A stretch of 6,944 nucleotides of DNA from positions 1-6,944 of the forward strand of contig JAGLWO010000441.1 of the NCBI GenBank assembly GCA_023133395.1, read 5' to 3'. The translations under genes and the position numbers were made by a program. The stretch comes from Candidatus Cloacimonadota bacterium (GTDB lineage: Bacteria > Cloacimonadota > Cloacimonadia > Cloacimonadales > TCS61). Of this stretch, positions 1-6,237 are shown one piece after another; the first letter of the stretch is position 1; each line of letters starts with the position of its first letter. Below the pieces are notes generated by a model that worked only from the letters and a program-made list of their open reading frames with translations, made no database searches and had not been told where the DNA came from.

Positions 1-761
1 GCAGCATAACCCAATCTCCAGCCTGTCATAGCATAGGCTTTAGAAACTCCATTGATCAAAACTGTCATTTCACGAACTTTATCAGATAGAGAAGCTATTG
101 AAACATGCTCCAACCCGTCATATATTAGCTTTTCGTAGATCTCATCGGAGATTATCAGAATATTATGTTTTAAACAAACTTTTGCAATTACTTCCAATTC
201 CTCTCTGATGTAAACCGAACCCGTGGGATTATTGGGTGAATTCAAAATTAGAACTTTCGGATTGTTCAAAGAAAGAATAACTTCCTCTAACTGTTTAGCA
301 TTGAGTTTAAAATTTGTGGACATTGTTGTTGGCAATAAAACAGGAAAAGCATCCACCATTTCAACCTGAGAAGTATAACTTACCCAGTATGGAGAAGGAA
401 TCAAAACCTCATCGTGCGGATTACATACTGTCATCAAAATAAACATGATGGAAGCTTTAGCACCAGGAGAAACAAGAATGTCATTTGGGTTACACACCAG
501 TTCATTATCTCGTTTCAGTTTTGCAGAAATTGCTCTCCGCAATTCAATGATACCGGAAGTATTCGTATAACGGGTAAAATTGTCGTCAATTGCTTTTTTT
601 GCTTCATTCTTAATAGCATCCGGAGTATTGAAATCAGGTTCTCCAGCTCCGAAATTTATTACATCTAAACCTTCAGCCTTCATCTGCTTAGCTAATGATG
701 AAACTGTCAGAGTTGGTGAAGGTTTTATAGTTTTTGCTCTTTTTGAAATTTCTATTGCCAT
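1..761 (-). CDS. Class I PLP-dependent aminotransferase, aspartate aminotransferase-like (C-terminus cut off by window edge)
   Basis: This is the first 253 codons of a fold-type I aminotransferase; the family is usually about 390-400 residues, so roughly a third is missing. Such enzymes move an amino group between an amino acid and a 2-oxo acid in the cytoplasm using pyridoxal phosphate. Visible motifs in order: GAGEPDF at residues 38-44, SPGAK at 98-102, SPYW at 123-126, NNPTG at 177-181 (N178 beside the cofactor), SDEIYE at 205-210 (D206 expected to pair with the pyridine nitrogen) and SKAYAMTGWRLGYA at 240-253, where K241 is the expected Schiff-base lysine. The pattern fits the 1-beta aspartate aminotransferase subfamily, but substrate choice (aspartate, prephenate or another acid) cannot be fixed without the C-terminal part. 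The start ATG lies 3 bases after the glyS stop, with AGAGG just upstream inside the end of glyS, so it is probably co-transcribed and translationally coupled to glyS. Confidence 0.93.
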   Translation of the reverse strand, partial: MAIEISKRAKTIKPSPTLTVSSLAKQMKAEGLDVINFGAGEPDFNTPDAIKNEAKKAIDDNFTRYTNTSGIIELRRAISAKLKRDNELVCNPNDILVSPGAKASIMFILMTVCNPHDEVLIPSPYWVSYTSQVEMVDAFPVLLPTTMSTNFKLNAKQLEEVILSLNNPKVLILNSPNNPTGSVYIREELEVIAKVCLKHNILIISDEIYEKLIYDGLEHVSIASLSDKVREMTVLINGVSKAYAMTGWRLGYA

Positions 762-764
762 TAA

Positions 765-2858
765 TTACCTCTTATTTGTTACTCCGCCTTCGACGACTAT
801 TTTGGAAATATCTGCAACCTGCAGGAAAAGTTTCCTGATTTTATCCAATAAATTATATCTGTTTTGTCTTAATTCCATATCTTCAGTATTTACCAATACA
901 TCATCAAAGAATTTGTCGATAGTTGCTCCATAAAAAACCAATTCTTCAAGGATCTTTTTGTATTCCTTTTTTGGAAGAAGTGTATCTATCCTCTTAACCA
1001 AAACAAGGTATTTATCATAAAGTAATTTTTCCGTATCTTCACAGAAAAGTTTTGTATTAATTTCTCCCAGTTTCTTTGCTTCTACAATGATATTAGAAAC
1101 ACGTTTGAATCCCAGAACAAGTTTTATAAAATCTTCTCTATGTAAGAAATTCTTGAGTGCTTCAGCACGATGTACAAGGTCAGGGATATTGGAGTGATCG
1201 ATATGCATTACACTTTCGATGACATCGTAATCGATTCCTCTCTGTTTAAGAAGCCAATTGACCCGTTGTTTGAAAAAGTCATAAACTATATTTTTATTGT
1301 GTTCAGGTTCAGACAGTTTTGTGTCAAGTTGATTAAAAGCTTCATCTATTAATTTATGAAGATCGATTTCAAAATTCTGATTTGCTATAATTTGTACAAT
1401 TCCATTACCTGCTCTGCGCAGAGCAAATGGATCTTTGGAACCTGTTGGGATCACATTCACACCGATAATGCCGCATACTGTATCCATCTTATCCGCAATT
1501 GCTACAATGGCTCCTACTTTTGATAAACTTTTATAATAACCACCACTTTTGTAATGTTCTTCAATTGCTTTAGCTACATCAGGTTTTTCTCCACTTTCAA
1601 GAGCGTATCGATGACCAATATATCCCTGTAGTTTTGTATACTCTTTTTCTCCCAGCATCATTGTGACCAGGTCTGCTTTACATAAGTGAGCAGCTCGGAT
1701 AGAATTATCTTTTATCGTTTTATCTAACTTCAATTCAGTACACAAATATTCAGTGAGTTTTTTTACTCTTTCGGTCTTTTCAAAAAGCGAACCTAATTTT
1801 TCCTGGAATGTTACTTCCTTCAATTTTGGAACATAATTCTCTAAAGGTTGTTTTGTATCTTCTTTGAAATAAAACTCTGCATCCTCCAGTCGTGCTTTTA
1901 TAACCTTTTCGTTTCCACTTCTTATCAAATCTGAATATTTAGAATCACTATTTGACACGAAAGCAAATTGATTAACTAAGTTATTTTCCCCATCGTGAAT
2001 AGCAAAATATTTCTGATGTTCAGATAATGTAAGTATTACAACTTTTTCAGGAAGGTCCAGGTATTTTTTATCAAATGCCGCCACTTTAACAGTTGGATAT
2101 TCAACTAAATCAGTTACTGTATCTAAAAGATAAATTTCCTCTATAATTTTATCATCCGTTTTATTAAATAGTTGTTTTGTAATTTCTGCCATTCTCGTTT
2201 GCCTGTCGGGAATTACATAGACACTTTCCAGTTTTTTTTCATATTCATTTATATTGTTAATTTCAACCGGATTTTCCAGTTTCTGGAAGCGGTTTCCATA
2301 AGATATATTTCCCGATTTTACTCCTTCAATTTCAAGTTCAATAATTTTATCTCCAAACAGCACAAGCAACCAGCGGATGGGTCTGGCAAAAGAAAATTTC
2401 CTGCTTCCCCATCTCATGGATTTCGGGAAAGGAATTTTATGAATAACTTCTTTAATTATCTGGGTTAAAATTTCCTCTGCTTTTTTTCCCTTAATTTCTT
2501 TTTTTACAGCAATTTTATCACCCTTGGGAGTTGACTTTATACATATATCCTTTTCAGTTGCATTAGCACCTTTCAGGAATCCCAGTACAGCTTTTGTTAA
2601 ATTTCCTTTTTCATCGTAAGAAGCTGATTTTGTAGGTCCGATTTTCTCTATTATCTCATTCTTCTGAACTGTTTGCAGACCTGTAATTTTAATCGCTAAT
2701 CTACGGGGGGTTGAATATGGAATGATCTTATCAAAGTCTAGTTTAGCTTCCTTTAAGCTTGATTCAAAATAAGATACTAATTTATTTATAGCTCCTGCAA
2801 TGTAACCGGCAGGAATCTCTTCCACACCAATTTCAAACAGGAAATCTTTCGTCAGCAT
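765..2858 (-). CDS. glyS: Glycyl-tRNA synthetase beta subunit
   Basis: The product is 697 residues, close to the usual roughly 690 for the beta chain of the bacterial alpha2beta2 glycyl-tRNA synthetase, which charges tRNA-Gly in the cytoplasm. The alpha chain forms glycyl-adenylate; the beta chain supplies most tRNA binding. Recognisable family blocks are FLFEIGVEEIPAGY at 6-19, YSTPRRLAIKI at 48-58, KSMRWG and FARPIRWLLVLFGD at 146-170, LTLSEHQKYFAIHDG at 276-290, SGNEKVIKARLEDAEFYFKED at 314-334, the HD-like region AAHLCKADLVTMMLGE at 389-404 with ADKMDT at 455-460, and PTGSKDPFALRRAGNGI at 471-487. The C-terminal helical anticodon-binding region ends with ELRQNRYNLLDKIRKLFLQVADIS at 662-685. 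No truncation or frameshift is seen. The start follows a weak GGGGTG ribosome site. The partner gene glyQ, normally directly upstream, is not in the window; a barrel gene and a terminator-like hairpin occupy that place. The aminotransferase gene follows 3 bases downstream. Confidence 0.98.
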   Translation of the reverse strand: MLTKDFLFEIGVEEIPAGYIAGAINKLVSYFESSLKEAKLDFDKIIPYSTPRRLAIKITGLQTVQKNEIIEKIGPTKSASYDEKGNLTKAVLGFLKGANATEKDICIKSTPKGDKIAVKKEIKGKKAEEILTQIIKEVIHKIPFPKSMRWGSRKFSFARPIRWLLVLFGDKIIELEIEGVKSGNISYGNRFQKLENPVEINNINEYEKKLESVYVIPDRQTRMAEITKQLFNKTDDKIIEEIYLLDTVTDLVEYPTVKVAAFDKKYLDLPEKVVILTLSEHQKYFAIHDGENNLVNQFAFVSNSDSKYSDLIRSGNEKVIKARLEDAEFYFKEDTKQPLENYVPKLKEVTFQEKLGSLFEKTERVKKLTEYLCTELKLDKTIKDNSIRAAHLCKADLVTMMLGEKEYTKLQGYIGHRYALESGEKPDVAKAIEEHYKSGGYYKSLSKVGAIVAIADKMDTVCGIIGVNVIPTGSKDPFALRRAGNGIVQIIANQNFEIDLHKLIDEAFNQLDTKLSEPEHNKNIVYDFFKQRVNWLLKQRGIDYDVIESVMHIDHSNIPDLVHRAEALKNFLHREDFIKLVLGFKRVSNIIVEAKKLGEINTKLFCEDTEKLLYDKYLVLVKRIDTLLPKKEYKKILEELVFYGATIDKFFDDVLVNTEDMELRQNRYNLLDKIRKLFLQVADISKIVVEGGVTNKR

Positions 2859-2871
2859 TCACACCCCAAAT

Positions 2872-2889
2872 AAAATTTGAACAAATTTT
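2872..2889. repeat. Perfect 8-base inverted repeat in the glyS leader
   Basis: AAAATTTG and CAAATTTT are exact reverse complements separated by two bases (AA). The repeat ends 13 bases before the glyS start codon. The spacer is too short for both arms to pair fully in RNA, so a DNA operator is more natural than an RNA hairpin. The arms are nearly all A and T, so chance in AT-rich DNA is a real alternative. Confidence 0.35.
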
Positions 2890-2898
2890 GAATTTTAA

Positions 2899-2926
2899 AC
2901 TTTATTGTCTAACCTTTTTTTATCAA
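2899..2926 (-). promoter_or_regulatory. Weak candidate promoter for glyS and the aminotransferase
   Basis: On the minus strand TTGATA (2926-2921) is followed after 16 bases by TAAAGT (2904-2899), matching the sigma-70-type consensus at 5 and 4 of 6 positions. It sits between the upstream terminator-like hairpin and glyS, where a promoter is expected if the hairpin stops transcription. The surrounding DNA is very AT-rich, so such matches are easy to find by chance, and an FCB-type organism may use a different consensus. Confidence 0.22.
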
Positions 2927-2930
2927 TAAA

Positions 2931-2965
2931 AAGCATAAAAGCGGAATCGAACAACGAAACCGCTT
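2931..2965 (-). terminator. Probable terminator after the EIIA and barrel genes
   Basis: Read on the minus strand, AAGCGG (2965-2960) pairs with CCGCTT (2944-2939). Inside, a symmetric TT/TT mismatch is followed by a second stem, TCG with CGA, and a five-base TTGTT loop. A T-rich run, TTATGCTTTTT, follows the stem. It begins 39 bases after the barrel gene stop, which suits a rho-independent terminator for that transcript. The T-run is interrupted and the stem short, so read-through into glyS is possible. Confidence 0.6.
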
Positions 2966-3004
2966 AAACATCTTTTTTCAGAAGATCAATATTATTTTAT
3001 CATT

Positions 3005-3949
3005 CTAAAACAAATAATTCACTGTCACCTGGTTCACAAAACCAAGGTCACCATAAGAGATTATTGCATAGTCAATTTTTAGATTATATTTGAACAAATT
3101 AAATCCTGTACCGAAGGACATACCAGAGAAAAATTCATTTTCTCCGCCAGTTTTCCAATCTCCAGCATTGGATTTATAACCTGCCCTCAGATCCAACATT
3201 TTATGTATATTATATTCCAATCCAATACGACCGGAAAAATCAAAATCAAGAGGTTTGTATATATCCAGGGTAGCATAAAACTTCTCATCCGGGTGATAGC
3301 TGAAACCCGCTGTGACAAGTTGTGGAAGCTTTTCTTCATATTTACTCTCGGTATAATAGGAAAGCTGCCAACCAAAATTTCTAAAAACAATACCAAACTT
3401 CAGGTTCTCATTTGTCGTCTGGTGCATTATGCCTGCATCAAAAGCAATTGCTGATCCTGTTCTATCATCAAGATTTTCATGGAGATATTTTACACTAAAT
3501 CCAATATCCAGAATATCTATCACATACCTGGCTGCACTTATTCCGAAGATAATATCGGACATACCGAAAGTTCCATCTGTACCCAAATATTGCCCATTTT
3601 CATCAGCCAGAGTTCTATCTTCTTTTGCTGTTAAACCTTTAGCAAAAAACCCGAATGAGGTTTTATCATCTTTTGGGAAAGTATAAACTGCGGAACCACA
3701 CTGCACTCCATCAAAATAACTCATATAAGTCACGGAAGCCTGCGGAGATTTCAGTTGAATAAGTCCTGCCGGATTAAAGAACACAGCGCTGGCATCATTG
3801 GAAAGTCCGGTAAAAGCATTGCCCATTGCTGCAGCTCTGGCAGAATAATTAACCTTAAAAAAAGTAAATCCACTTGTTCCTGCATTATCATTTATCGCAA
3901 ATATAGAAGCAGAAACTAGCAATATAAACAATATGATTTTAAATTTCAT
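3005..3949 (-). CDS. PorV/PorQ-family outer-membrane beta-barrel protein
   Basis: The 314-residue product begins with a clear Sec signal peptide (KFK, then a hydrophobic run to about residue 18, cleavage probably after SIFA). The mature N-terminus carries the family hallmark ARAAAMGNAFTGLSNDASAVFFNPAGL at 37-63, shared by PorV/PorQ-type and more distantly FadL-type barrels. The rest consists of alternating amphipathic strands with frequent Gly and aromatic residues (for example FGFFAKGL, LRAGYKS, GMSFGTGFNLF), and the protein ends in VNYLF with a terminal aromatic residue, as expected for barrel insertion by the BAM machinery. PorV itself works in type IX secretion, but many family members occur without that system and no other type IX component is here, so the role is open: a small-molecule channel or a surface-protein partner are both possible. 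The start ATG lies inside the end of the EIIA gene (11-base overlap), with AGGT just upstream, suggesting coupled translation. Confidence 0.85.
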   Translation of the reverse strand: MKFKIILFILLVSASIFAINDNAGTSGFTFFKVNYSARAAAMGNAFTGLSNDASAVFFNPAGLIQLKSPQASVTYMSYFDGVQCGSAVYTFPKDDKTSFGFFAKGLTAKEDRTLADENGQYLGTDGTFGMSDIIFGISAARYVIDILDIGFSVKYLHENLDDRTGSAIAFDAGIMHQTTNENLKFGIVFRNFGWQLSYYTESKYEEKLPQLVTAGFSYHPDEKFYATLDIYKPLDFDFSGRIGLEYNIHKMLDLRAGYKSNAGDWKTGGENEFFSGMSFGTGFNLFKYNLKIDYAIISYGDLGFVNQVTVNYLF

Positions 3950-4391
3950 TACCTATACCTTTTAATATACTATAGACTTCTTTTTCTGAACCACAAGCCA
4001 GTAATTTTTCTCTATTACCTTCAACTTTAAAAAAATTCGAAATTCCGCTGAGAACTTTCATATATTCATCTTTCATGCTCTCGGGCACAGCTATCATAAA
4101 GACAACCTTTACAGGTTCGCTGTCAATAGAGTTAAAATCGAGTTCATTGTCAAGGAGATATACTGCAATTTTAAGTTCATTCACTGCTTTTGAACGTGCA
4201 TGTGGAATAGCCACATTCCTTCCAATTCCTGTAGACATCAGATTCTCACGTTCCATAATCTCATCAAGAAATATATCTAAAGAGTTTGTAACACCTTTTT
4301 CAAAAAGAAATTCTGCCATTTCTGAAATGCAGCTTTTCTTATCCAAAGCATAATATTTTAGCTTAATCAGGTCAGGAGAAAATATTTCCAT
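3939..4391 (-). CDS. Stand-alone PTS EIIA protein, fructose/nitrogen (PtsN-like) type
   Basis: This 150-residue cytoplasmic protein is a complete single EIIA domain of the fructose/mannitol/Ntr class, which takes a phosphoryl group from HPr on a histidine. The active-site block GIGRNVAIPHAR is at 55-66, with H64 the expected phosphorylated residue. The preceding ERENLMSTGIG and the later VVFMIAVPESMKDEYMKVLSGISNFF (104-130) match the conserved family core. No EIIB, EIIC, HPr or EI gene is nearby, and no transporter domain is fused, so a regulatory role like that of PtsN is more likely than sugar uptake, though this is an inference. The classic PtsN neighbours (rpoN, hpf) are also absent. AGGA lies 11 bases before the ATG. 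The gene is the first of its block and overlaps the outer-membrane barrel gene by 11 bases. Confidence 0.92.
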   Translation of the reverse strand: MEIFSPDLIKLKYYALDKKSCISEMAEFLFEKGVTNSLDIFLDEIMERENLMSTGIGRNVAIPHARSKAVNELKIAVYLLDNELDFNSIDSEPVKVVFMIAVPESMKDEYMKVLSGISNFFKVEGNREKLLACGSEKEVYSILKGIGNEI

Positions 4392-4433
4392 AAATATTTA
4401 GTTCCTACTTTATTAACACTTTCAAATTCACTC

Positions 4434-4462
4434 TATTTATTTCCTTGACTTTAAACAGTCAA
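4434..4462 (-). promoter_or_regulatory. Candidate promoter for the EIIA and barrel genes
   Basis: On the minus strand TTGACT (4462-4457) is followed after exactly 17 bases by TAAATA (4439-4434), a plausible sigma-70-type pair. It would give a leader of about 35 bases before the EIIA ATG. The -35 element is one arm of the inverted repeat at 4445-4462. The -10 match is only moderate. Confidence 0.3.
4445..4462. promoter_or_regulatory. Inverted repeat TTGACT-N6-AGTCAA between divergent genes
   Basis: The two six-base arms are perfect reverse complements around the spacer TTAAAC. The repeat lies in the only intergenic gap shared by the two divergent blocks (4392-4511). Each arm reads TTGACT on one strand, so each could serve as a -35 element facing outward. 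On the plus strand no good -10 is found 16-18 bases later; TATTTTTTG at 4465-4473 recalls the Bacteroidota -7 element (TAnnTTTG) but is one base too long. A dimeric repressor or activator site is an equally good reading. The rest of the gap holds the ribosome sites and a TAAATATTTA palindrome at 4391-4400, beside the EIIA start. Confidence 0.4.
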
Positions 4463-4511
4463 TTTATTTTTTGTGGTGCAAATTTAAAAAAATCAGGAGA
4501 GGTTTTAGTTT

Positions 4512-6212
4512 ATGTTAAACACAGAAAAATTAAAGAAAATGGTAGTATTAATAATCTTTTTGATATCTTCAACAATACTTTATGCAGAAATTCCCAAAGA
4601 TACTATTGTAGCTGAATTTGAAGGTGGGCAAATCACGATGGAGCAATTAGAAGAAAGGCTTTTAAAAATACCGCCTATGTACCAACCAAAGTACTCTAAC
4701 CCAGAAGGTAAAGCTCAATTACTCGATATGTTGTGCACTGAAGAAATATTCTATAAGGAAGCTCTTACTCAGGATGTTGAGCAGAATGACAAATTTTACG
4801 CAAGAATAGATGACCAGATAAAATCTACATATTTCAATGAATTTAAAAAAGACCTTCTTAAAGATGTTATCACTTACACCAGCGCAGAGAAAAAAGCATA
4901 TTTCAATGAACATTCGGAGATGTTCGTTGGCAGAACCTATGAAGAATCAGAGCAAGATATTGAAAGAAGAATGCTCCCCAACAAGGAAAGAGAATTCATA
5001 GAAAATACAGAAAAAGAATTAATGACAAAATATAAGGTTGAAATTATTTATGATGTTATAAAAGAAATAAATCTGACAAATATCGATAGCAACCAGGTAA
5101 TAACTGAAAAGATATATATTACCAGTTCCAACCCGGAAATTGAGAAAACTATTGGAGAATTCATTAAAAGTTTCGACGCAATTCCTCCTCACATTCAAGG
5201 TTCAATAAAATCCGGTGAGGGTTTAAAAAAATACATTGAAGACCAAGTTAAAAAAAATGTATTCTATCTGGAAGCTCTGGAAAAAGGTTATGGGGAAAAC
5301 GAAACAATTAAAGAAACCATTTCTCAAATTAAAAGAAATATGATGCTTAGAACGGTTTATAACCTTTTAGTGGTTGAAGCAATTGGGACAAATGATGAAG
5401 ATATAAAAGCATACTATGATAATAATATTGAGAAATTCAGCACCAAACACTACAGGAAAATCCAGACTTTTGGATTCGATTCAAAAGATACAGCAAAAAA
5501 ATTGCGTAAATTAGTGAAAAAATATATGAAGAAGAACGATGACGAAGCAATTTCCAAACTCATTGAAGAGAAATCGGTTTACCCAGCTAAAGATGGAGTG
5601 CTCGATCATATTTATAAAAATGATATTATTCCAGGTATTGGAAAAGATGAGGTTTATTCCGATATGGTCTGGAAAGCAAAACTAAACAAACTCAGTAAGA
5701 TTTTCGAGAATTCGAAAGGTAAATTTGTATTTTTCAGGATGTTAGAAGATAATAAAACTATTGCTACTCCTTTCGAAGAGATTAAAGGAAAAGTTAAAAA
5801 CACCATGATAAGAAACCTTTCCAAAGAAAAATTTGAGGAAGTAAATCTTCAATTGGAAACGAAATACAATCTAAAAAAATACCCGGAAAGAATGATCGTG
5901 GTTCTTTCTGCAGAAGAATATTTCAATAAAGCAGAACAAGCTCAAAAGAAAAGAAGATTTACAGATGCAATTTTCTATTATGATGAGATAATCAAGTATT
6001 ATCAAAATAATTCTGATGATTACAAAGCAACCTTCATGAAAGCTTTCCTCTATGCAGAAGAGCTGAAAGACAAAAACAAGGCAATTGAAATTTTTGATGA
6101 ATTTCTAGAGAAATATCCTGAGGGTGATTTACACGAATCCGCAAAATTTATGGTTTCAGAACTGGAAGGTAAAAGTAATATTATCGAATCTTTCGAATCA
6201 GAAAACGAGTGA
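4512..6212 (+). CDS. Exported SurA-like chaperone with two modules, degenerate PPIase domain and C-terminal TPR-like region
   Basis: The 566-residue product has a Sec signal peptide (residues 1-25, ending LYA, with no lipobox cysteine), so it should act in the periplasm. Residues about 30-178 form a SurA N-terminal-like helical module in which the segment YFNEHSEMF (130-138) runs straight into YEESEQDIERRMLPNKERE (143-161), with no PPIase domain between. Residues about 208-309 repeat that module (PPHIQ, FYLEALEKGYGENETIKETI, IKAYYDNNIEKF) and are followed by a PpiC/parvulin-like region at 310-427. There the usual HIL histidine aligns with K316 and the usual GYHI with GKFV (403-406), so both typical histidines are missing and isomerase activity is doubtful. 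Residues 466-551 resemble TPR/outer-membrane assembly repeats (AEEYFNKAEQAQKKRRFTDAIFYYDEII). A likely role is binding unfolded outer-membrane proteins. A strong AGGAGAGG at 4495-4502, nine bases before the ATG, supports this start. The aldolase gene follows 25 bases after the stop. Confidence 0.82.
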   Translation: MLNTEKLKKMVVLIIFLISSTILYAEIPKDTIVAEFEGGQITMEQLEERLLKIPPMYQPKYSNPEGKAQLLDMLCTEEIFYKEALTQDVEQNDKFYARIDDQIKSTYFNEFKKDLLKDVITYTSAEKKAYFNEHSEMFVGRTYEESEQDIERRMLPNKEREFIENTEKELMTKYKVEIIYDVIKEINLTNIDSNQVITEKIYITSSNPEIEKTIGEFIKSFDAIPPHIQGSIKSGEGLKKYIEDQVKKNVFYLEALEKGYGENETIKETISQIKRNMMLRTVYNLLVVEAIGTNDEDIKAYYDNNIEKFSTKHYRKIQTFGFDSKDTAKKLRKLVKKYMKKNDDEAISKLIEEKSVYPAKDGVLDHIYKNDIIPGIGKDEVYSDMVWKAKLNKLSKIFENSKGKFVFFRMLEDNKTIATPFEEIKGKVKNTMIRNLSKEKFEEVNLQLETKYNLKKYPERMIVVLSAEEYFNKAEQAQKKRRFTDAIFYYDEIIKYYQNNSDDYKATFMKAFLYAEELKDKNKAIEIFDEFLEKYPEGDLHESAKFMVSELEGKSNIIESFESENE

Positions 6213-6237
6213 TTAAATATACCCTGAAGGAGGAATT

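Noticed and set aside
414..933. Two overlapping plus-strand open frames of 84 and 117 codons
   Set aside because: They lie opposite the aminotransferase and the 3' end of glyS, whose protein motifs are unambiguous. Their translations show no family motif and they have no good ribosome site.
2969..2986. Second hairpin, ATCTT with AAGAT, between the barrel gene and glyS
   Set aside because: The stem has five mostly A-T pairs around a T-rich loop, too weak to count as a second terminator.
2859..3004. T-box or glycine riboswitch in front of glyS
   Set aside because: The gap is only 146 bases and partly taken up by the terminator of the upstream gene. I see no T-box motif and no tandem glycine-aptamer-like fold.
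3005..3949. Type IX secretion locus, suggested by the PorV-like protein
   Set aside because: No other type IX component and no C-terminal sorting-domain protein is in the window, and PorV/PorQ-family barrels are widespread without that system.
4075..4353. Plus-strand open frame of 92 codons opposite the EIIA gene
   Set aside because: The opposite strand encodes an intact EIIA domain with its active-site block; this frame is its antisense shadow.
4512..4590. Lipoprotein signal on the SurA-like protein
   Set aside because: The hydrophobic stretch ends in LYA followed by Glu and contains no cysteine, so signal peptidase I cleavage fits better than lipidation.
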